The notes: generated from the letters alone by a model not told the origin. A stretch of 64,000 nt of DNA from Spyradomonas excrementavium (GCA_018714005.1 DVOA01000117.1:1-64000), one strand, 5' to 3'; positions 9,054 to 17,994 are shown, numbered from the stretch's first letter. Numbers and translations: made by a program.

Positions 9054-9082
9054 TTGACAGGGATTTATGTCTTAGATATATT
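9054..9082 (+). promoter_or_regulatory. Sigma70-type promoter of tRNA-Glu
   Basis: TTGACA (9054-9059), a 17-base spacer and TATATT (9077-9082) form a near-consensus housekeeping promoter, 24 bases before the tRNA 5' end. Confidence 0.9.
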
Positions 9083-9106
9083 ATTCCTACGGACTTAATC
9101 CGATAG

Positions 9107-9182
9107 GCTCCCATCGTCTAGAGGCCTAGGACACATCCCTTTCACGGATGCGACAGGGGTTCAAATCCCCTTGGGAGTACCA
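9107..9182 (+). tRNA. tRNA-Glu (anticodon UUC)
   Basis: Full cloverleaf: acceptor GCTCCCA pairs with TGGGAGT (G1-U72 wobble), D-arm TCGTCTAGAGG, anticodon loop CTTTCAC, T-arm AGGGGTTCAAATCCCCT, and encoded CCA. The start is set by the seven bases before TCGTCTAG, as in other bacterial tRNA-Glu. Confidence 0.95.
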
Positions 9183-9190
9183 TTTAAACA

Positions 9191-9216
9191 AAAAGAGCTT
9201 AAAAGCTCTTTTTTTA
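9191..9216 (+). terminator. Intrinsic terminator after tRNA-Glu
   Basis: AAAAGAGCTT pairs with AAGCTCTTTT and is followed by a T-run. Confidence 0.85.
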
Positions 9217-9447
9217 TTGTTTTTTCGGCATCCGGAATTTTGTTAAAAATATTTTTTCCCATTTTTTCCACCAACTCTTAAAAACTCCCCTTAAAAAAGC
9301 AAAACAAACAGAAACAACCAAACTGAAAGCCGCAATAAACGCATAGTTGATTATTAACGCTATTTTGAATAAGCAGCAAGAGAAAAATTTCTTAATTGAA
9401 CTTGATTGTAAAAGGATTTGAAAAAACAACAAAGAGGCAATGAACAT
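9214..9447 (-). CDS. Possible small membrane protein downstream of muramidase
   Basis: A 77-residue open frame with two hydrophobic stretches (about 1-15 and 27-52) and a basic C-terminal end (WWKKWEKIFLTKFRMPKKQ), a layout like small holins. Its start codon lies in the loop of the muramidase terminator hairpin, and its only candidate ribosome site (GAGG) lies in the stem. It may therefore be spurious or only expressed by readthrough. The lysis-type neighbour is the only reason to consider a holin. Low confidence. Confidence 0.25.
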   Translation of the reverse strand: MFIASLLFFQILLQSSSIKKFFSCCLFKIALIINYAFIAAFSLVVSVCFAFLRGVFKSWWKKWEKIFLTKFRMPKKQ

Positions 9448-9470
9448 TTTTTCACCGCCTCTTTGTTGTT
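9425..9470 (-). terminator. Intrinsic terminator after GH108 muramidase
   Basis: A perfect 14-bp stem (9425-9438 with 9457-9470; AACAACAAAGAGGC) with an 18-base loop, followed on the minus strand by a T-run. It starts about 10 bases after the muramidase stop. Confidence 0.85.
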
Positions 9471-9480
9471 AGCAAAAAAA

Positions 9481-10188
9481 TTAGTCTATATAAACATGAT
9501 TACCGTTTATTGTGACCCAGCGGCCGTTGCCTGATGGACTGTTTGACTTCCCAAAAACTCGTTGGAGCCTTTGATTTTTCATATATTTATACTTTTCTCT
9601 GATTTCGTCATCGAGCTTTTGACTTGGTGTTCTCGTATCAATATTATACACATTTTTTTCAACACCCAGTTTAAATAATCGGCTGCTGCCTGTTTCTTGC
9701 GAATCATTGTTCGTTGATGTTGAAGAAAATGTTTTATCTGAAAAGTTTTTTAATTCGGTGACACGGTTATTCCAACCCTGCAAATATCTTTTTTGGCTGG
9801 GTTTTGCTGCTACAAACTCATCGTATTTTGCTCGCCTAAGCTGTTCAAACTTATCTGCACTTCCATTTGATTGACTTAAAAATGTTTTTGCTCTTGATAC
9901 ACCCATATTTACTGCTGTATCAAAAACATAAGCAGATAATTTCGGATCAGAAATTTTATCAGCACCGGAAGCTTTATAATAGTTGTTATAGTAAATATCT
10001 TTTACTTCTTCATCGCTAATATATTTCACGCTTTTTGGTGGCAAACCTTTACTTTTTCTGTAAGCGTTGTAAGTTCTGTATGTTATTCCTTTGTTTGTTT
10101 CTCCGCCGAGGTCATTGGGGTCATTTACATAACCGCCTTCTCGTTGAAGTACAAATTTTAATGTTTTTTCAAAATGTTCTTTTGACAT
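9481..10188 (-). CDS. Glycoside hydrolase family 108 muramidase (lysozyme-like)
   Basis: 235 aa. The N-terminal about 90 residues match the GH108 (ZliS-type) N-acetylmuramidase fold, with catalytic Glu17 in REGGYVNDPNDLGGETNKGIT. A peptidoglycan-binding-3-like region follows (YVFDTAVNMGV ... FLSQ), then a C-terminal tail of about 80 residues of unknown role. The enzyme cuts the glycan strand of peptidoglycan. No signal peptide is seen, as is common for phage-type endolysins and some non-classically exported lysozymes. A strong AAGGAG precedes the ATG. The gene for an LprI-like lipoprotein lies 46 bp upstream on the same strand, so it may be a lysozyme plus inhibitor pair (inference). No other phage gene is nearby. 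Confidence 0.9.
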   Translation of the reverse strand: MSKEHFEKTLKFVLQREGGYVNDPNDLGGETNKGITYRTYNAYRKSKGLPPKSVKYISDEEVKDIYYNNYYKASGADKISDPKLSAYVFDTAVNMGVSRAKTFLSQSNGSADKFEQLRRAKYDEFVAAKPSQKRYLQGWNNRVTELKNFSDKTFSSTSTNNDSQETGSSRLFKLGVEKNVYNIDTRTPSQKLDDEIREKYKYMKNQRLQRVFGKSNSPSGNGRWVTINGNHVYID

Positions 10189-10234
10189 GATTTCTCCTTA
10201 ATTTAATTAGATAACTAAACTAAGGTAAAATATG

Positions 10235-10654
10235 TTAATCGTTTATTGTTTTTAAATATTCTTGCAGTTGCAACGCTCTTTGTCTGACTATGTCAACTTT
10301 CAGACCATTGTCCACATTCAGATACATTGTACCCTGCTTGTCTTTCAGCATGTTGCCAATAGCCTCAAACTCATCAAACTTGTATCTTTCCCAATCGTTT
10401 TGAGATTTTATTAAACTTTTATAGCTTTCTTTGTCTAATACAGATTTCAGTTGTGACAAAGTCTTTTTTATTTCTTTTTCCCAAGCGTTTTGAGCAGTAA
10501 TACTGCATTGGTTCATAACCTGTGTGTCAGAGGTTTTTGAAATACATTCCTGTTCTGCTTTGTCAATAGGGTGCAAAATTTCCTGAGCAGTTGAATAAGA
10601 GCAGGATAAAAATATTAATGATATGAATATTAAAAACAATTTTTTCATAAGCAT
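10235..10654 (-). CDS. LprI/DUF1311-like lipoprotein
   Basis: 139 aa with a lipoprotein signal peptide (hydrophobic LFLIFISLIFLSC, lipidation at Cys18 of the MLMKK start). The mature part has the DUF1311/LprI pattern: paired cysteines (ECISKTSDTQVMNQCS), an AxxAWEKEI helix, and SQNDWERYK. Mycobacterial LprI, a member of this family, inhibits lysozyme. The start MLMKK is supported by AAGG six bases upstream. It precedes a muramidase gene by 46 bp, so protection against that enzyme or external lysozyme is plausible but unproven. A roughly 200-base structured leader precedes it. Confidence 0.75.
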   Translation of the reverse strand: MLMKKLFLIFISLIFLSCSYSTAQEILHPIDKAEQECISKTSDTQVMNQCSITAQNAWEKEIKKTLSQLKSVLDKESYKSLIKSQNDWERYKFDEFEAIGNMLKDKQGTMYLNVDNGLKVDIVRQRALQLQEYLKTIND

Positions 10655-10953
10655 ATTTTACCTTAAAAATTTTGTAGGCATAACAAACCAAAACATAACT
10701 ATTACCTGAATAGATGTTTTTGAGCTTATTAAATTGAACAAAGATTACCTGAATCTGTGTGGGATAGCCTCCCGGGCTATATAAACTATGCCTTCACGAA
10801 ACCTGCCGCTACTCCGTACTTTGTATTCGATGCCTGACCGAACCGTTTCAGGGTCTTTCGACTTATTTATTATACACTACATTGTTAAAATTTTAAACTA
10901 CTTAGATTTCAGCAGTCATATCCCTTGTCTGTAGGGTAAATACAGGCCTTTTT
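10655..10953. ncRNA. Structured intergenic region: leader or ncRNA
   Basis: No ORF. On the minus strand a TATAAT (near 10868-10875) would start a leader of about 200 bases for the LprI-like gene. That leader has a hairpin ATAGCC-CGGGA-GGCTAT (10763-10779), CCTGA/TCAGG pairing, and two short repeats of ATTCAGGTAAT. On the plus strand the region ends in a good intrinsic terminator (10927-10955), which no plus-strand gene explains. I could not match either strand to a known riboswitch or RNA family by eye. Confidence 0.45.
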
Positions 10954-10955
10954 TT
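10927..10955 (+). terminator. Plus-strand intrinsic terminator without an obvious gene
   Basis: GTCTGTA pairs with TACAGGC (7 bp, one G-U) around loop GGGTAAA and is followed by a seven-T run overlapping the mscL stop codon. It would end a plus-strand transcript from the gene-free stretch upstream. Confidence 0.6.
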
Positions 10956-11430
10956 ACAAATCAGCCGTGCAATACGGGCATTTTGTCGCCTTTATGTCAA
11001 TGACAGAAAAACATCTCGGGCAGGATTTTGTCGTGCATTCTTCGTCTTTTGCGCACTCGGTTTTTGAGGCTCTGAGCTTATTTATCGCTTTAATCATTAT
11101 AAAAACGGCAAAAGCAACAAGAATAAACGAAATCAGCGTGTTAATAAAAATTCCGTAATTTATTGTGACAGCACCTGCCGCCTGCGCAGCCTCGAGGGAC
11201 GGGTATTTGAGAATTTCGCCGTTAGAATCGGGCAAAGTCAGATATAAATTGGAAAAATCGACCTTTCCCATCATCCAGCCCAACGGCGGCATGATAACGT
11301 CTTTCACCATGGAATCAACAATTTTCCCGAAAGCCGCACCGATAATTATACCCACAGCCATATCAACCACGTTGCCTCTCAGCGCAAAAGTCTTGAATTC
11401 ATTCAAATTTCTTTTCAAAAAGCCCGTCAT
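10954..11430 (-). CDS. mscL: Large-conductance mechanosensitive channel MscL
   Basis: 158 aa. MscL opens under membrane tension to release solutes on osmotic downshock. The first transmembrane helix is preceded by FKTFALRGNVVDMAVGIIIG, and TM2 is about INTLISFILVAFAVFIMIKAIN. The tail adds a zinc-ribbon-like end with CPRC and CPYC pairs (residues about 139-156), a form found in several MscL branches. I chose the start at 11430 because AAGGAGG lies seven bases upstream; the open frame continues seven codons further without a ribosome site. Confidence 0.96.
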   Translation of the reverse strand: MTGFLKRNLNEFKTFALRGNVVDMAVGIIIGAAFGKIVDSMVKDVIMPPLGWMMGKVDFSNLYLTLPDSNGEILKYPSLEAAQAAGAVTINYGIFINTLISFILVAFAVFIMIKAINKLRASKTECAKDEECTTKSCPRCFSVIDIKATKCPYCTADL

Positions 11431-11584
11431 GTGAACCTCCTTTTGTTGCATTATAAATTATTCCGAAAAATTTTTAAATTATATGACAGAATAACAGACA
11501 AAGGCAGATTTCACCATCCGCAAAGCCTGAATTATTAAGTTTTTTTATCATAAAATTTGCCTTTATGCGCGGAATTTTATCTGC

Positions 11585-11604
11585 TATAATTTTGTGAGGA
11601 GGCA
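11585..11604 (+). promoter_or_regulatory. Promoter -10 and RBS of the nuclease/helicase operon
   Basis: TATAAT at 11585-11590, followed by GAGGAG about six bases before the ATG at 11607. The -35 is weak. Confidence 0.6.
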
Positions 11605-11606
11605 AA

Positions 11607-14201
11607 ATGGCAAAGATTTTTAATAATTCTGCTTTTTTTTCGGGGCTGCTGAATACAATTTTCAAAGAAGCTGATTTAGGAAAAACGCTGCTTTCCGACT
11701 ATCTTGCAGAAAACCTCCTCGCACAAATTTGCAAAAATCACTTTTCAGAACACAAAATCCTTAAAAATCTCCTGAAATCACCCGCATTTTTTAAAGAATT
11801 GCATACAATTTTTTCAAATTTCACCCTGAATTCAATCCCGCCAGAAGAATTGCTCAATGCGGCTGAAAACCTCGAAAAAACCGATAAAGAGCGACTTTTG
11901 CCAATCATAAATACTTATGAAAAATACCAAAAAATTCTGATTCAAAACGATTTTCTGGACAATGCGTCAGCCTGCGGATTTTTGCTTGAAAATATTGATA
12001 AAATTGAAAATTACAAAACCAGCGAGCCCGTTTTTGTCAGCAAATTCAATGAATTGGGCGAAAAACAGATTGAACTTCTTGAAAAACTTTATGAAAAAGT
12101 CCTGCCCGCAAAACCTCCTGAAATTACCGCACAAAACCGTGAAGCCTTTGTTTACGAGGATATTCTCGGCGAAATTGAGGGGATTGGCGAAAAAATCAGA
12201 ACGCTTTGCACAAACGGCGCAAAATTAAGTGAAATCGGGATTTTTATACGGGATTTTAATACGCGCCAGAAGCTCGCAGGGCTCTTTAAAACCCTTGAAA
12301 TACCCACTGACGCAGGGATTTCAAGCGAAAATTTTGAAAATTTCAAACGAACACTCGCAAGGAATTTCAAAATCTGCAAAATCCTCGAAAATATGGGGCT
12401 GGAAGAATTTTCCACAAACGGATTTGCCCTAAAACGCCGCCTGCCGCGCTCAGACGAAGAAATTTTGAATGAAGAACTGAATTTCCACCTGAAAAACCTG
12501 CTGACAGAAACGCTAGAGGACAGTTTTGTGCGCGACCGCCTACTTTCATTGCAGGACGCGGGTCAGCCGTTTTTAAATCTGCTGTTTTCTAACCTTGAGC
12601 TTTTAAACGAAAGCCAAAAGTCCGCACTTTTGCAGGAAATCGGCGCCATAAAAGGGTTTTACTCGCTTTATATTGAAGAAAAACACCTTGAAGCCGTTTC
12701 AATTACCGCAGCAAAATTCAACATTGAAAAAGAACCGCTCGCCGCAATCCTAGGGCGGATAAAGGGGATTTTTTCAATCTATAAAAATATTTTTGAAACA
12801 AAACTTCCCGCAGAAGTGCTGGTAGAAATTGCTCAAAGCGCCGGCGAAAACCGCATTCCGGAGGGGGATTTTGTTTCGATTTGCGCTTTTGGCTCGCATA
12901 AAAGTTTTAAATACGTATTTCTCCCCGCGATGACCGAAAACTCGCTTCCGCAGAAAAACAACGCCGTAAACCTGCTTTCGCCGGAGGGGAGCAAAAAACT
13001 TTCTTCAATATTGGGCAAAATTCACCCGCAATACCGCTTTTTCACAAAAACGGACGGGCAACATCTTGAAGACGAATGGCTTATTTTCCTCGAAGCCTGT
13101 GCGTGCGCAAAAGAATACATTTATTTTTCAACGCATAAATTTGAGGACAAAAAAAGCTGCGCGCCGTCGGCTTATTTTCTGCAAACAGCGAAATCGCCTG
13201 TATATGTTGAAAAAAACGGGGAAAACAACACAAAATTATACAGAAATTCGTCTTTTAAACAGCAGAGCCCTGAAAAAGTTATAAATGAAGATGAAATTTT
13301 AAAACTCAACCCCTCCGCGGTTTCTACATACTTGAAATGTCCGAAAAAGTACTATTTTAAGGGGCTTTTAAACCTGAAAGAGCAGTCAACATTCGCCGCA
13401 AACTACGGAAACATCGTTCATGCAGTGTTTGAGGTGTTTTTGAGCAAATATCTTGACAGTTTTAACAGGGAAACGATGTTTGTGCTTTCAGATATCCTGT
13501 TTAATTCCGTTAATGACCCGCAAACCGCTCAGGAAGCAGGTTTTTCAGAATTAATTATTGAACTTGTCAGCGCAACCGAAAAACTTGCGCTTGCGCAAAT
13601 GAAAATGAATTTTGAAAACGCAATTGAAGAATTATACAAAAACGGATGGTTTTCAGCCGCGCCGGACAGGGCTTTTTGCGAATTGCCCTTTTCTTTCAAA
13701 GCTCCGGAGCTAAACGGGGTGGTTTTTGACGGGCGAATTGACGCAATGCTCGAAAAAAACGGTGAATTTTCGATTATTGACTTCAAAACAGGCAAAAACA
13801 AAGACAATGACCTGAATTACGCGCTAAGTGAATACGGAGTGAATTTTTTCACAAAAACAGGGCGTGCACCGTTGAATATTGAGGATTATCAGAAAAAATA
13901 CGACTACCAGATCCCGATTTATTACCTCGCAAGCCAGAACGCGCAAAATCTCGCGGAGTTTAAAGGCAAAGTCGCAAAACTCGGGCTTGAATACATAAGG
14001 CCAAAAAACCTCCACGGCGGTTACAGGAGCGATTTTGCGCCCGCTGACACAGTAGAAATGTTCAGGTACAAAATTCTGGAAAACCTCAAAAAAACAGTTA
14101 TAGACAAAATCAGAGAAAGCGAAGAATTTGCCTGCGCCGACGATTTTCAGTGCGCAGAATGCACATTTGCGTGCCTTTGCGACCGCAGGGAGGACGAATG
14201 A
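11607..14201 (+). CDS. AddB-like PD-(D/E)XK exonuclease subunit
   Basis: 864 aa. The long N-terminal part is weakly helicase-like and has no Walker A, as in AddB and other inactive partners. The C-terminal RecB-type nuclease has LNPSAVSTYLKCPKKYYF (near 575), the acidic FDGRIDAML and the catalytic IIDFKTGK (near 730). A four-cysteine Fe-S cluster is suggested by the Cys in KCPKKYYF plus C-x2-C-x5-C near residue 850 (CAECTFACLC). The stop overlaps the start of a UvrD-like helicase by ATGA, so the two are translationally coupled and likely form an AddAB-type double-strand-end resection complex. I do not use the symbol addB because orthology is not shown. Confidence 0.85.
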   Translation: MAKIFNNSAFFSGLLNTIFKEADLGKTLLSDYLAENLLAQICKNHFSEHKILKNLLKSPAFFKELHTIFSNFTLNSIPPEELLNAAENLEKTDKERLLPIINTYEKYQKILIQNDFLDNASACGFLLENIDKIENYKTSEPVFVSKFNELGEKQIELLEKLYEKVLPAKPPEITAQNREAFVYEDILGEIEGIGEKIRTLCTNGAKLSEIGIFIRDFNTRQKLAGLFKTLEIPTDAGISSENFENFKRTLARNFKICKILENMGLEEFSTNGFALKRRLPRSDEEILNEELNFHLKNLLTETLEDSFVRDRLLSLQDAGQPFLNLLFSNLELLNESQKSALLQEIGAIKGFYSLYIEEKHLEAVSITAAKFNIEKEPLAAILGRIKGIFSIYKNIFETKLPAEVLVEIAQSAGENRIPEGDFVSICAFGSHKSFKYVFLPAMTENSLPQKNNAVNLLSPEGSKKLSSILGKIHPQYRFFTKTDGQHLEDEWLIFLEACACAKEYIYFSTHKFEDKKSCAPSAYFLQTAKSPVYVEKNGENNTKLYRNSSFKQQSPEKVINEDEILKLNPSAVSTYLKCPKKYYFKGLLNLKEQSTFAANYGNIVHAVFEVFLSKYLDSFNRETMFVLSDILFNSVNDPQTAQEAGFSELIIELVSATEKLALAQMKMNFENAIEELYKNGWFSAAPDRAFCELPFSFKAPELNGVVFDGRIDAMLEKNGEFSIIDFKTGKNKDNDLNYALSEYGVNFFTKTGRAPLNIEDYQKKYDYQIPIYYLASQNAQNLAEFKGKVAKLGLEYIRPKNLHGGYRSDFAPADTVEMFRYKILENLKKTVIDKIRESEEFACADDFQCAECTFACLCDRREDE

Positions 14202-16696
14202 TTGAAGATTTAATAAAAGAACTCAACCCGCAGCAGACAAAAGCCGTCCTGAACCCTTGCAAATCCTGCACAAAAATCGTTGCAGGCGCAGGAACCGGAA
14301 AAACAAAAATTATCTCAAAAAGGTTCACAAAACTGGTGCTGGAACTCGAAAACGAGGGCATAGAAAACGCTGCACAGCGGATTCTTGTAATAACTTTTAC
14401 GGATAAAGCAGCGGGCGAGATGAAAGGGCGGATTATTTCCGAGCTTGAGAATTCGGCTGCTGGCGCGGGCAATCAGGATTTGTGGATTTCGACTTTTCAT
14501 AGTTTTTGCAGCAGAATTTTGAAAAAACACTCAATTGACGCAGGGCTTTCGCCCTCTTTCAAGCTCGCGGAGGAAACGGCCCTCGCAAACCTTTACGAAA
14601 ACATCCTGAAACGCATACGCTACGGCGAAGTTGAACAAATTAAAGATTTCAAAGAAATTTGTGAAAATCTGGGGATTGACGGGGCGATTCTGGGGGTTGA
14701 AAGCCTGAAAAACCTTGCTTCGCTGGAGGAAATTGACTCGATTCTTGCGCAAATTTCAGAAATTATTAAAAAAATCAAATCACTCGGACTTACACCGAAA
14801 GAATTTTACGAAAAATCCGTCAAATCAATAAAAAGGCTCTCGCTGGTTCTTGAAAACACGCCTTTTAAATTTGAATCAAAAGAAGATTACGCGCAGTTTT
14901 GGAGCGAGCATTTTAAAGAATATACGGACGATTTTTGCGATTTTGACACAGGGGTTTTTGACGAAATCGCAAGCACAAAGGTGATTCTGGACAAATTCGG
15001 CAAACGAAAAGCCTCCGAGTACGGCTATGCGCAGGGATTTCCCGAGAATTTGAAAGAAATCGAAGAAATCGAAATCCATCTGACAAAACTCATTGCGCTG
15101 ATTTATGCAATTTACCAGAATGAGCTTGAACGCGCTGATTTGGCGGATTTTGACGATTTAATCAACAAAACCATCACAATTATGAAAGAAAATCCGCTGA
15201 TTCGGGCTTATTATCAGGATTTTTTCAAACATATCATCATAGACGAATTTCAAGACACAAACGGCGCGCAGCTGGAGCTTATTGAGCTTTTGCTCAATCC
15301 GCAGGCGCCGAATTTGACGTTTGTGGGCGACAGAAAACAGTCAATTTACGGATTTCGTCATGCGGTGATGGAAAACCTCGAAGTTCTTCACAAAAACGCG
15401 GAAAAGCGCTACAAAAGGCAGTTTGAGCCGATAAATCTTTCTTTAAACTACCGTTCGACGAGCGAGGTGCTCAATGCGGTGAATTTTGTTACGGAAAAAG
15501 AGCTCGGGCTTGAAGATGAAAAGATTTTTGCGGGAATCGACCGTCCGCCCTGCCCCGACAACGTTTTTGTCACGTCGGTTGAGGGTTTTGAGAACGCTCA
15601 TGAGCAAAAAGTATGCGAGGCAAAGCACATTGCCGACGAAATTTTGAAACTGAAAGAGCGCGACCGCGCTGATTACAAGGATTTTGCCATTCTTGTAAAA
15701 TCTCATGCTCAGGCGGATTTGCTGGAGAAATATCTGCAAAAAAAGGACATTCCCGCCCTGAAAAAAGTCAACACGGGCTACTTTTTGAGCCCGGTGATTA
15801 AAAATGTGACTGCGCTTTTGAGGCTTGCAAAAAATATCAACGACGAGCTCGCTTTTGTTCGCATTTTGAAGATTAATTTCAGCGAGGCGCAGATTTACAG
15901 GTTTAAAACCGCGCTGGATAAGGTTTTGCTTGAGGAAATGGAGTTTGAGGAGCTTAAAAAGCTCAATTTAGCGCAAAAATATTTCGTTGCTGCACAAAAG
16001 CTTGAAAAAAGTGAAATTGCTGAATTTTCAAGCTCGCTTTTTGAAACCGTAAAGAACGCAAGAAGCACTGCGGACAACCTTTTGGAGCTTTATTACAAGC
16101 TTGTTTTTGAAATTAAGCCATATCCGCAGCTGAACGAATTTGAGCTTTATAAAGCGCAAAATGAGCTGCTTGTTTTTGAAAAAATCCTCGCAGATTTTAT
16201 GCAAACAGGCGATTATGTAAGCGCAGCAACGTTTTTGGACTACATCGAGCGGATGTCAAAGGACAAAAGCTTTGAGCTGCCGTCTGTTGCGGCAAAAGAG
16301 CCCGACGCAGTGCAGATTTTGACGATTCATGCAAGCAAAGGGCTTGAATTTGATTATGTGTTTGTTTGCGCAATTTCTTCCTCCTCGCGGGCTTTCGGGG
16401 GCGGAGGATTAATGACTTTTGACATGCAATTCGGCGAAAAACCCGGATTCGGCTTGATTTTGAACAAATTTAACGACAAAACAACCCCAAAAGCCGTGCT
16501 ATACAAAGAAATCTGGAAAAAACCGCGCGAAGAAGCCGAAGCCCTGCGGCTTTTCTACGTAGCGGTCAGCCGCGCAAAGAAATATTTAAACGTTATGAGT
16601 TTTGAGCCTTTCGGGAATAACGGCTCGATTAAACCTGCTGCGTATATTTGCGATTTGGGGGATTTTTTAGAGGAAGACGCGCCGATTTTCGGCTAG
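14198..16696 (+). CDS. UvrD/AddA-like superfamily 1 helicase
   Basis: 832 aa with the full SF1A motif set: Q-motif (LNPQQTKAV), Walker A (AGAGTGKT, near 30), Ia (ITFTDKAAGEM), II (IIIDEFQDTNGAQ, near 348), III (VGDRKQSIYGFR), V (LTIHASKGLEFDYVFV) and VI (RLFYVAVSRAKKYL). The C-terminal nuclease domain of true AddA/RecB is absent; nuclease activity is presumably supplied only by the upstream AddB-like subunit. The start at 14198 overlaps the upstream stop by ATGA. An alternative start at 14150 lies inside the upstream gene without a better ribosome site. Confidence 0.92.
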   Translation: MIEDLIKELNPQQTKAVLNPCKSCTKIVAGAGTGKTKIISKRFTKLVLELENEGIENAAQRILVITFTDKAAGEMKGRIISELENSAAGAGNQDLWISTFHSFCSRILKKHSIDAGLSPSFKLAEETALANLYENILKRIRYGEVEQIKDFKEICENLGIDGAILGVESLKNLASLEEIDSILAQISEIIKKIKSLGLTPKEFYEKSVKSIKRLSLVLENTPFKFESKEDYAQFWSEHFKEYTDDFCDFDTGVFDEIASTKVILDKFGKRKASEYGYAQGFPENLKEIEEIEIHLTKLIALIYAIYQNELERADLADFDDLINKTITIMKENPLIRAYYQDFFKHIIIDEFQDTNGAQLELIELLLNPQAPNLTFVGDRKQSIYGFRHAVMENLEVLHKNAEKRYKRQFEPINLSLNYRSTSEVLNAVNFVTEKELGLEDEKIFAGIDRPPCPDNVFVTSVEGFENAHEQKVCEAKHIADEILKLKERDRADYKDFAILVKSHAQADLLEKYLQKKDIPALKKVNTGYFLSPVIKNVTALLRLAKNINDELAFVRILKINFSEAQIYRFKTALDKVLLEEMEFEELKKLNLAQKYFVAAQKLEKSEIAEFSSSLFETVKNARSTADNLLELYYKLVFEIKPYPQLNEFELYKAQNELLVFEKILADFMQTGDYVSAATFLDYIERMSKDKSFELPSVAAKEPDAVQILTIHASKGLEFDYVFVCAISSSSRAFGGGGLMTFDMQFGEKPGFGLILNKFNDKTTPKAVLYKEIWKKPREEAEALRLFYVAVSRAKKYLNVMSFEPFGNNGSIKPAAYICDLGDFLEEDAPIFG

Positions 16697-16769
16697 ATTG
16701 CGTTTTTGCGGTTGCGCGGCAATGAACGCCGCTAAAAACGGGGTTCAGCTAAACAAATTTGCCCGATTA

Positions 16770-16798
16770 TTGGAAAATTTCGTTTTTTGTGTTAAAAT
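16770..16798 (+). promoter_or_regulatory. Promoter of efp
   Basis: TTGGAA (16770-16775), 17-base spacer, TAAAAT (16793-16798), 29 bases before the efp ATG. Confidence 0.7.
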
Positions 16799-16826
16799 CC
16801 AAAACATCAGAAAATGAGGAAAATCT

Positions 16827-17384
16827 ATGATTTCAGTAAATGATTTAAAAACAGGATTAACTATTGAACTCGACAACGGTCTGTGGTCTGTTGTTGAATT
16901 TTTACACGTAAAACCCGGAAAAGGCGCAGCTTTTGTAAGAACAAAGCTTAAAAACGTCGAATCCGGAAACGTTCTGGAAAAAACTTTCAGAGCCGGCGAA
17001 AAAGTTGCAAAAGCTTCTTTGGACAAACGCGAAATGCAGTTCCTTTACAAAGAAGGCAACGATTATATTATGATGGACAACGAATCTTACGAACAGCTCG
17101 CTGTTACGGCTGCTCACATCGGCGACGGCGTGAAATATCTCAAAGATAATATGGAAGTTTCCATTCTTATGCATGACGGACGTATTATCGGCGTAGATAT
17201 CCCGAATCACGTTGAGCTTGAAGTCGTTGACACCCCTCCGGCTGAAAAAGGCAACACTGCTCAGGGCGGAACAAAACCGGCAACCCTTGAAACAGGCGCA
17301 GTTGTAAACGTTCCGTTCTTCATCTCTAACGGTGACAGAATCAGAGTTGACACAAGAACCAACGAATACCTCGACAGAGCGTAA
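16827..17384 (+). CDS. efp: Elongation factor P
   Basis: 185 aa, three OB-like domains. It relieves ribosome stalling at polyproline. The tip loop reads KPGKGAAF with Lys32 at the site that is modified in many bacteria; no EpmA/EpmB or other modifying enzyme is in this window. The C-terminal signature is seen around GDRIRVDTRTNEYLDR. It is followed 95 bp later by accB on the same strand, a pairing common in bacteria, so the two may be co-transcribed. Confidence 0.97.
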   Translation: MISVNDLKTGLTIELDNGLWSVVEFLHVKPGKGAAFVRTKLKNVESGNVLEKTFRAGEKVAKASLDKREMQFLYKEGNDYIMMDNESYEQLAVTAAHIGDGVKYLKDNMEVSILMHDGRIIGVDIPNHVELEVVDTPPAEKGNTAQGGTKPATLETGAVVNVPFFISNGDRIRVDTRTNEYLDRA

Positions 17385-17479
17385 AAATAAGGATTTTTCC
17401 CTTTTTAATAAATTCAGGGGAAATTTTTTCAGAAGTTCCGGCAACTCCGCTCAAGGACTACAAAATAAAGGACAAAACA

Positions 17480-17938
17480 ATGAAGTTTGAATTAGATTAT
17501 ATTGAAAAACTTGTCAATCTGGTTTCAGAAAGCAATTTATCAGAATTAACGCTTGAAGAAGCAGAAAAGGCAATCGTTATTAAGAAAGAAAACACGGTAG
17601 TAACCGCACAAACGGTTCTTCCGCAGGCAGTTATGCCCGCAGCAGCACCCGCGCAGGCAGCTGCGCCGGCTCCTGTTGAGCAGCCAAAAGAAGAAGTTCC
17701 GGCAGGTTCACCTGTTACATCTCCGATGGTCGGCGTGTTCTACAAGTCCCCATCTCCGGGAGTAAAACCTTTTGTTGAAGTAGGTTCGCTTGTTTCAGCA
17801 GGACAGGTTGTATGTATTATTGAAGCTATGAAACATATGAACGAAATCGAATCAGAAGTTTCGGGAAAAGTCACCAAAATCTGCGTAGAAGACGGTCAGG
17901 CTGTTGAATACGGGCAGGTTTTGATGTATGTAGAATAA
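17480..17938 (+). CDS. accB: Biotin carboxyl carrier protein of acetyl-CoA carboxylase
   Basis: 152 aa. The N-terminal domain is followed by an Ala/Pro-rich linker (about 48-72) and a biotinyl domain. Biotin attaches to Lys118 in EAMKHMN; most family members have Met or Leu where this one has His. It carries CO2 from biotin carboxylase to acetyl-CoA in the first step of fatty acid synthesis. AccC, AccA and AccD are not in the window. AAAGGAC precedes the ATG. Confidence 0.96.
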   Translation: MKFELDYIEKLVNLVSESNLSELTLEEAEKAIVIKKENTVVTAQTVLPQAVMPAAAPAQAAAPAPVEQPKEEVPAGSPVTSPMVGVFYKSPSPGVKPFVEVGSLVSAGQVVCIIEAMKHMNEIESEVSGKVTKICVEDGQAVEYGQVLMYVE

Positions 17939-17962
17939 AAATTATTCAAAATATCAAAAACT

Positions 17963-17994
17963 AAAAGAGGAGCTTTTAAAGGCTCCTCTTTTTT
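17963..17994. terminator. Intrinsic terminator between accB and convergent prepilin gene
   Basis: AAAAGAGGAGC pairs with GCTCCTCTTTT around a short loop, followed by T residues. The T-run overlaps the stop codon of the minus-strand gene; A-rich left flank makes it usable from both sides. Confidence 0.85.

Noticed and set aside
9481..10188. Prophage around the GH108 muramidase
   Set aside because: No capsid, tail, integrase or other phage gene nearby; flanked by mutS, tRNA and mscL.
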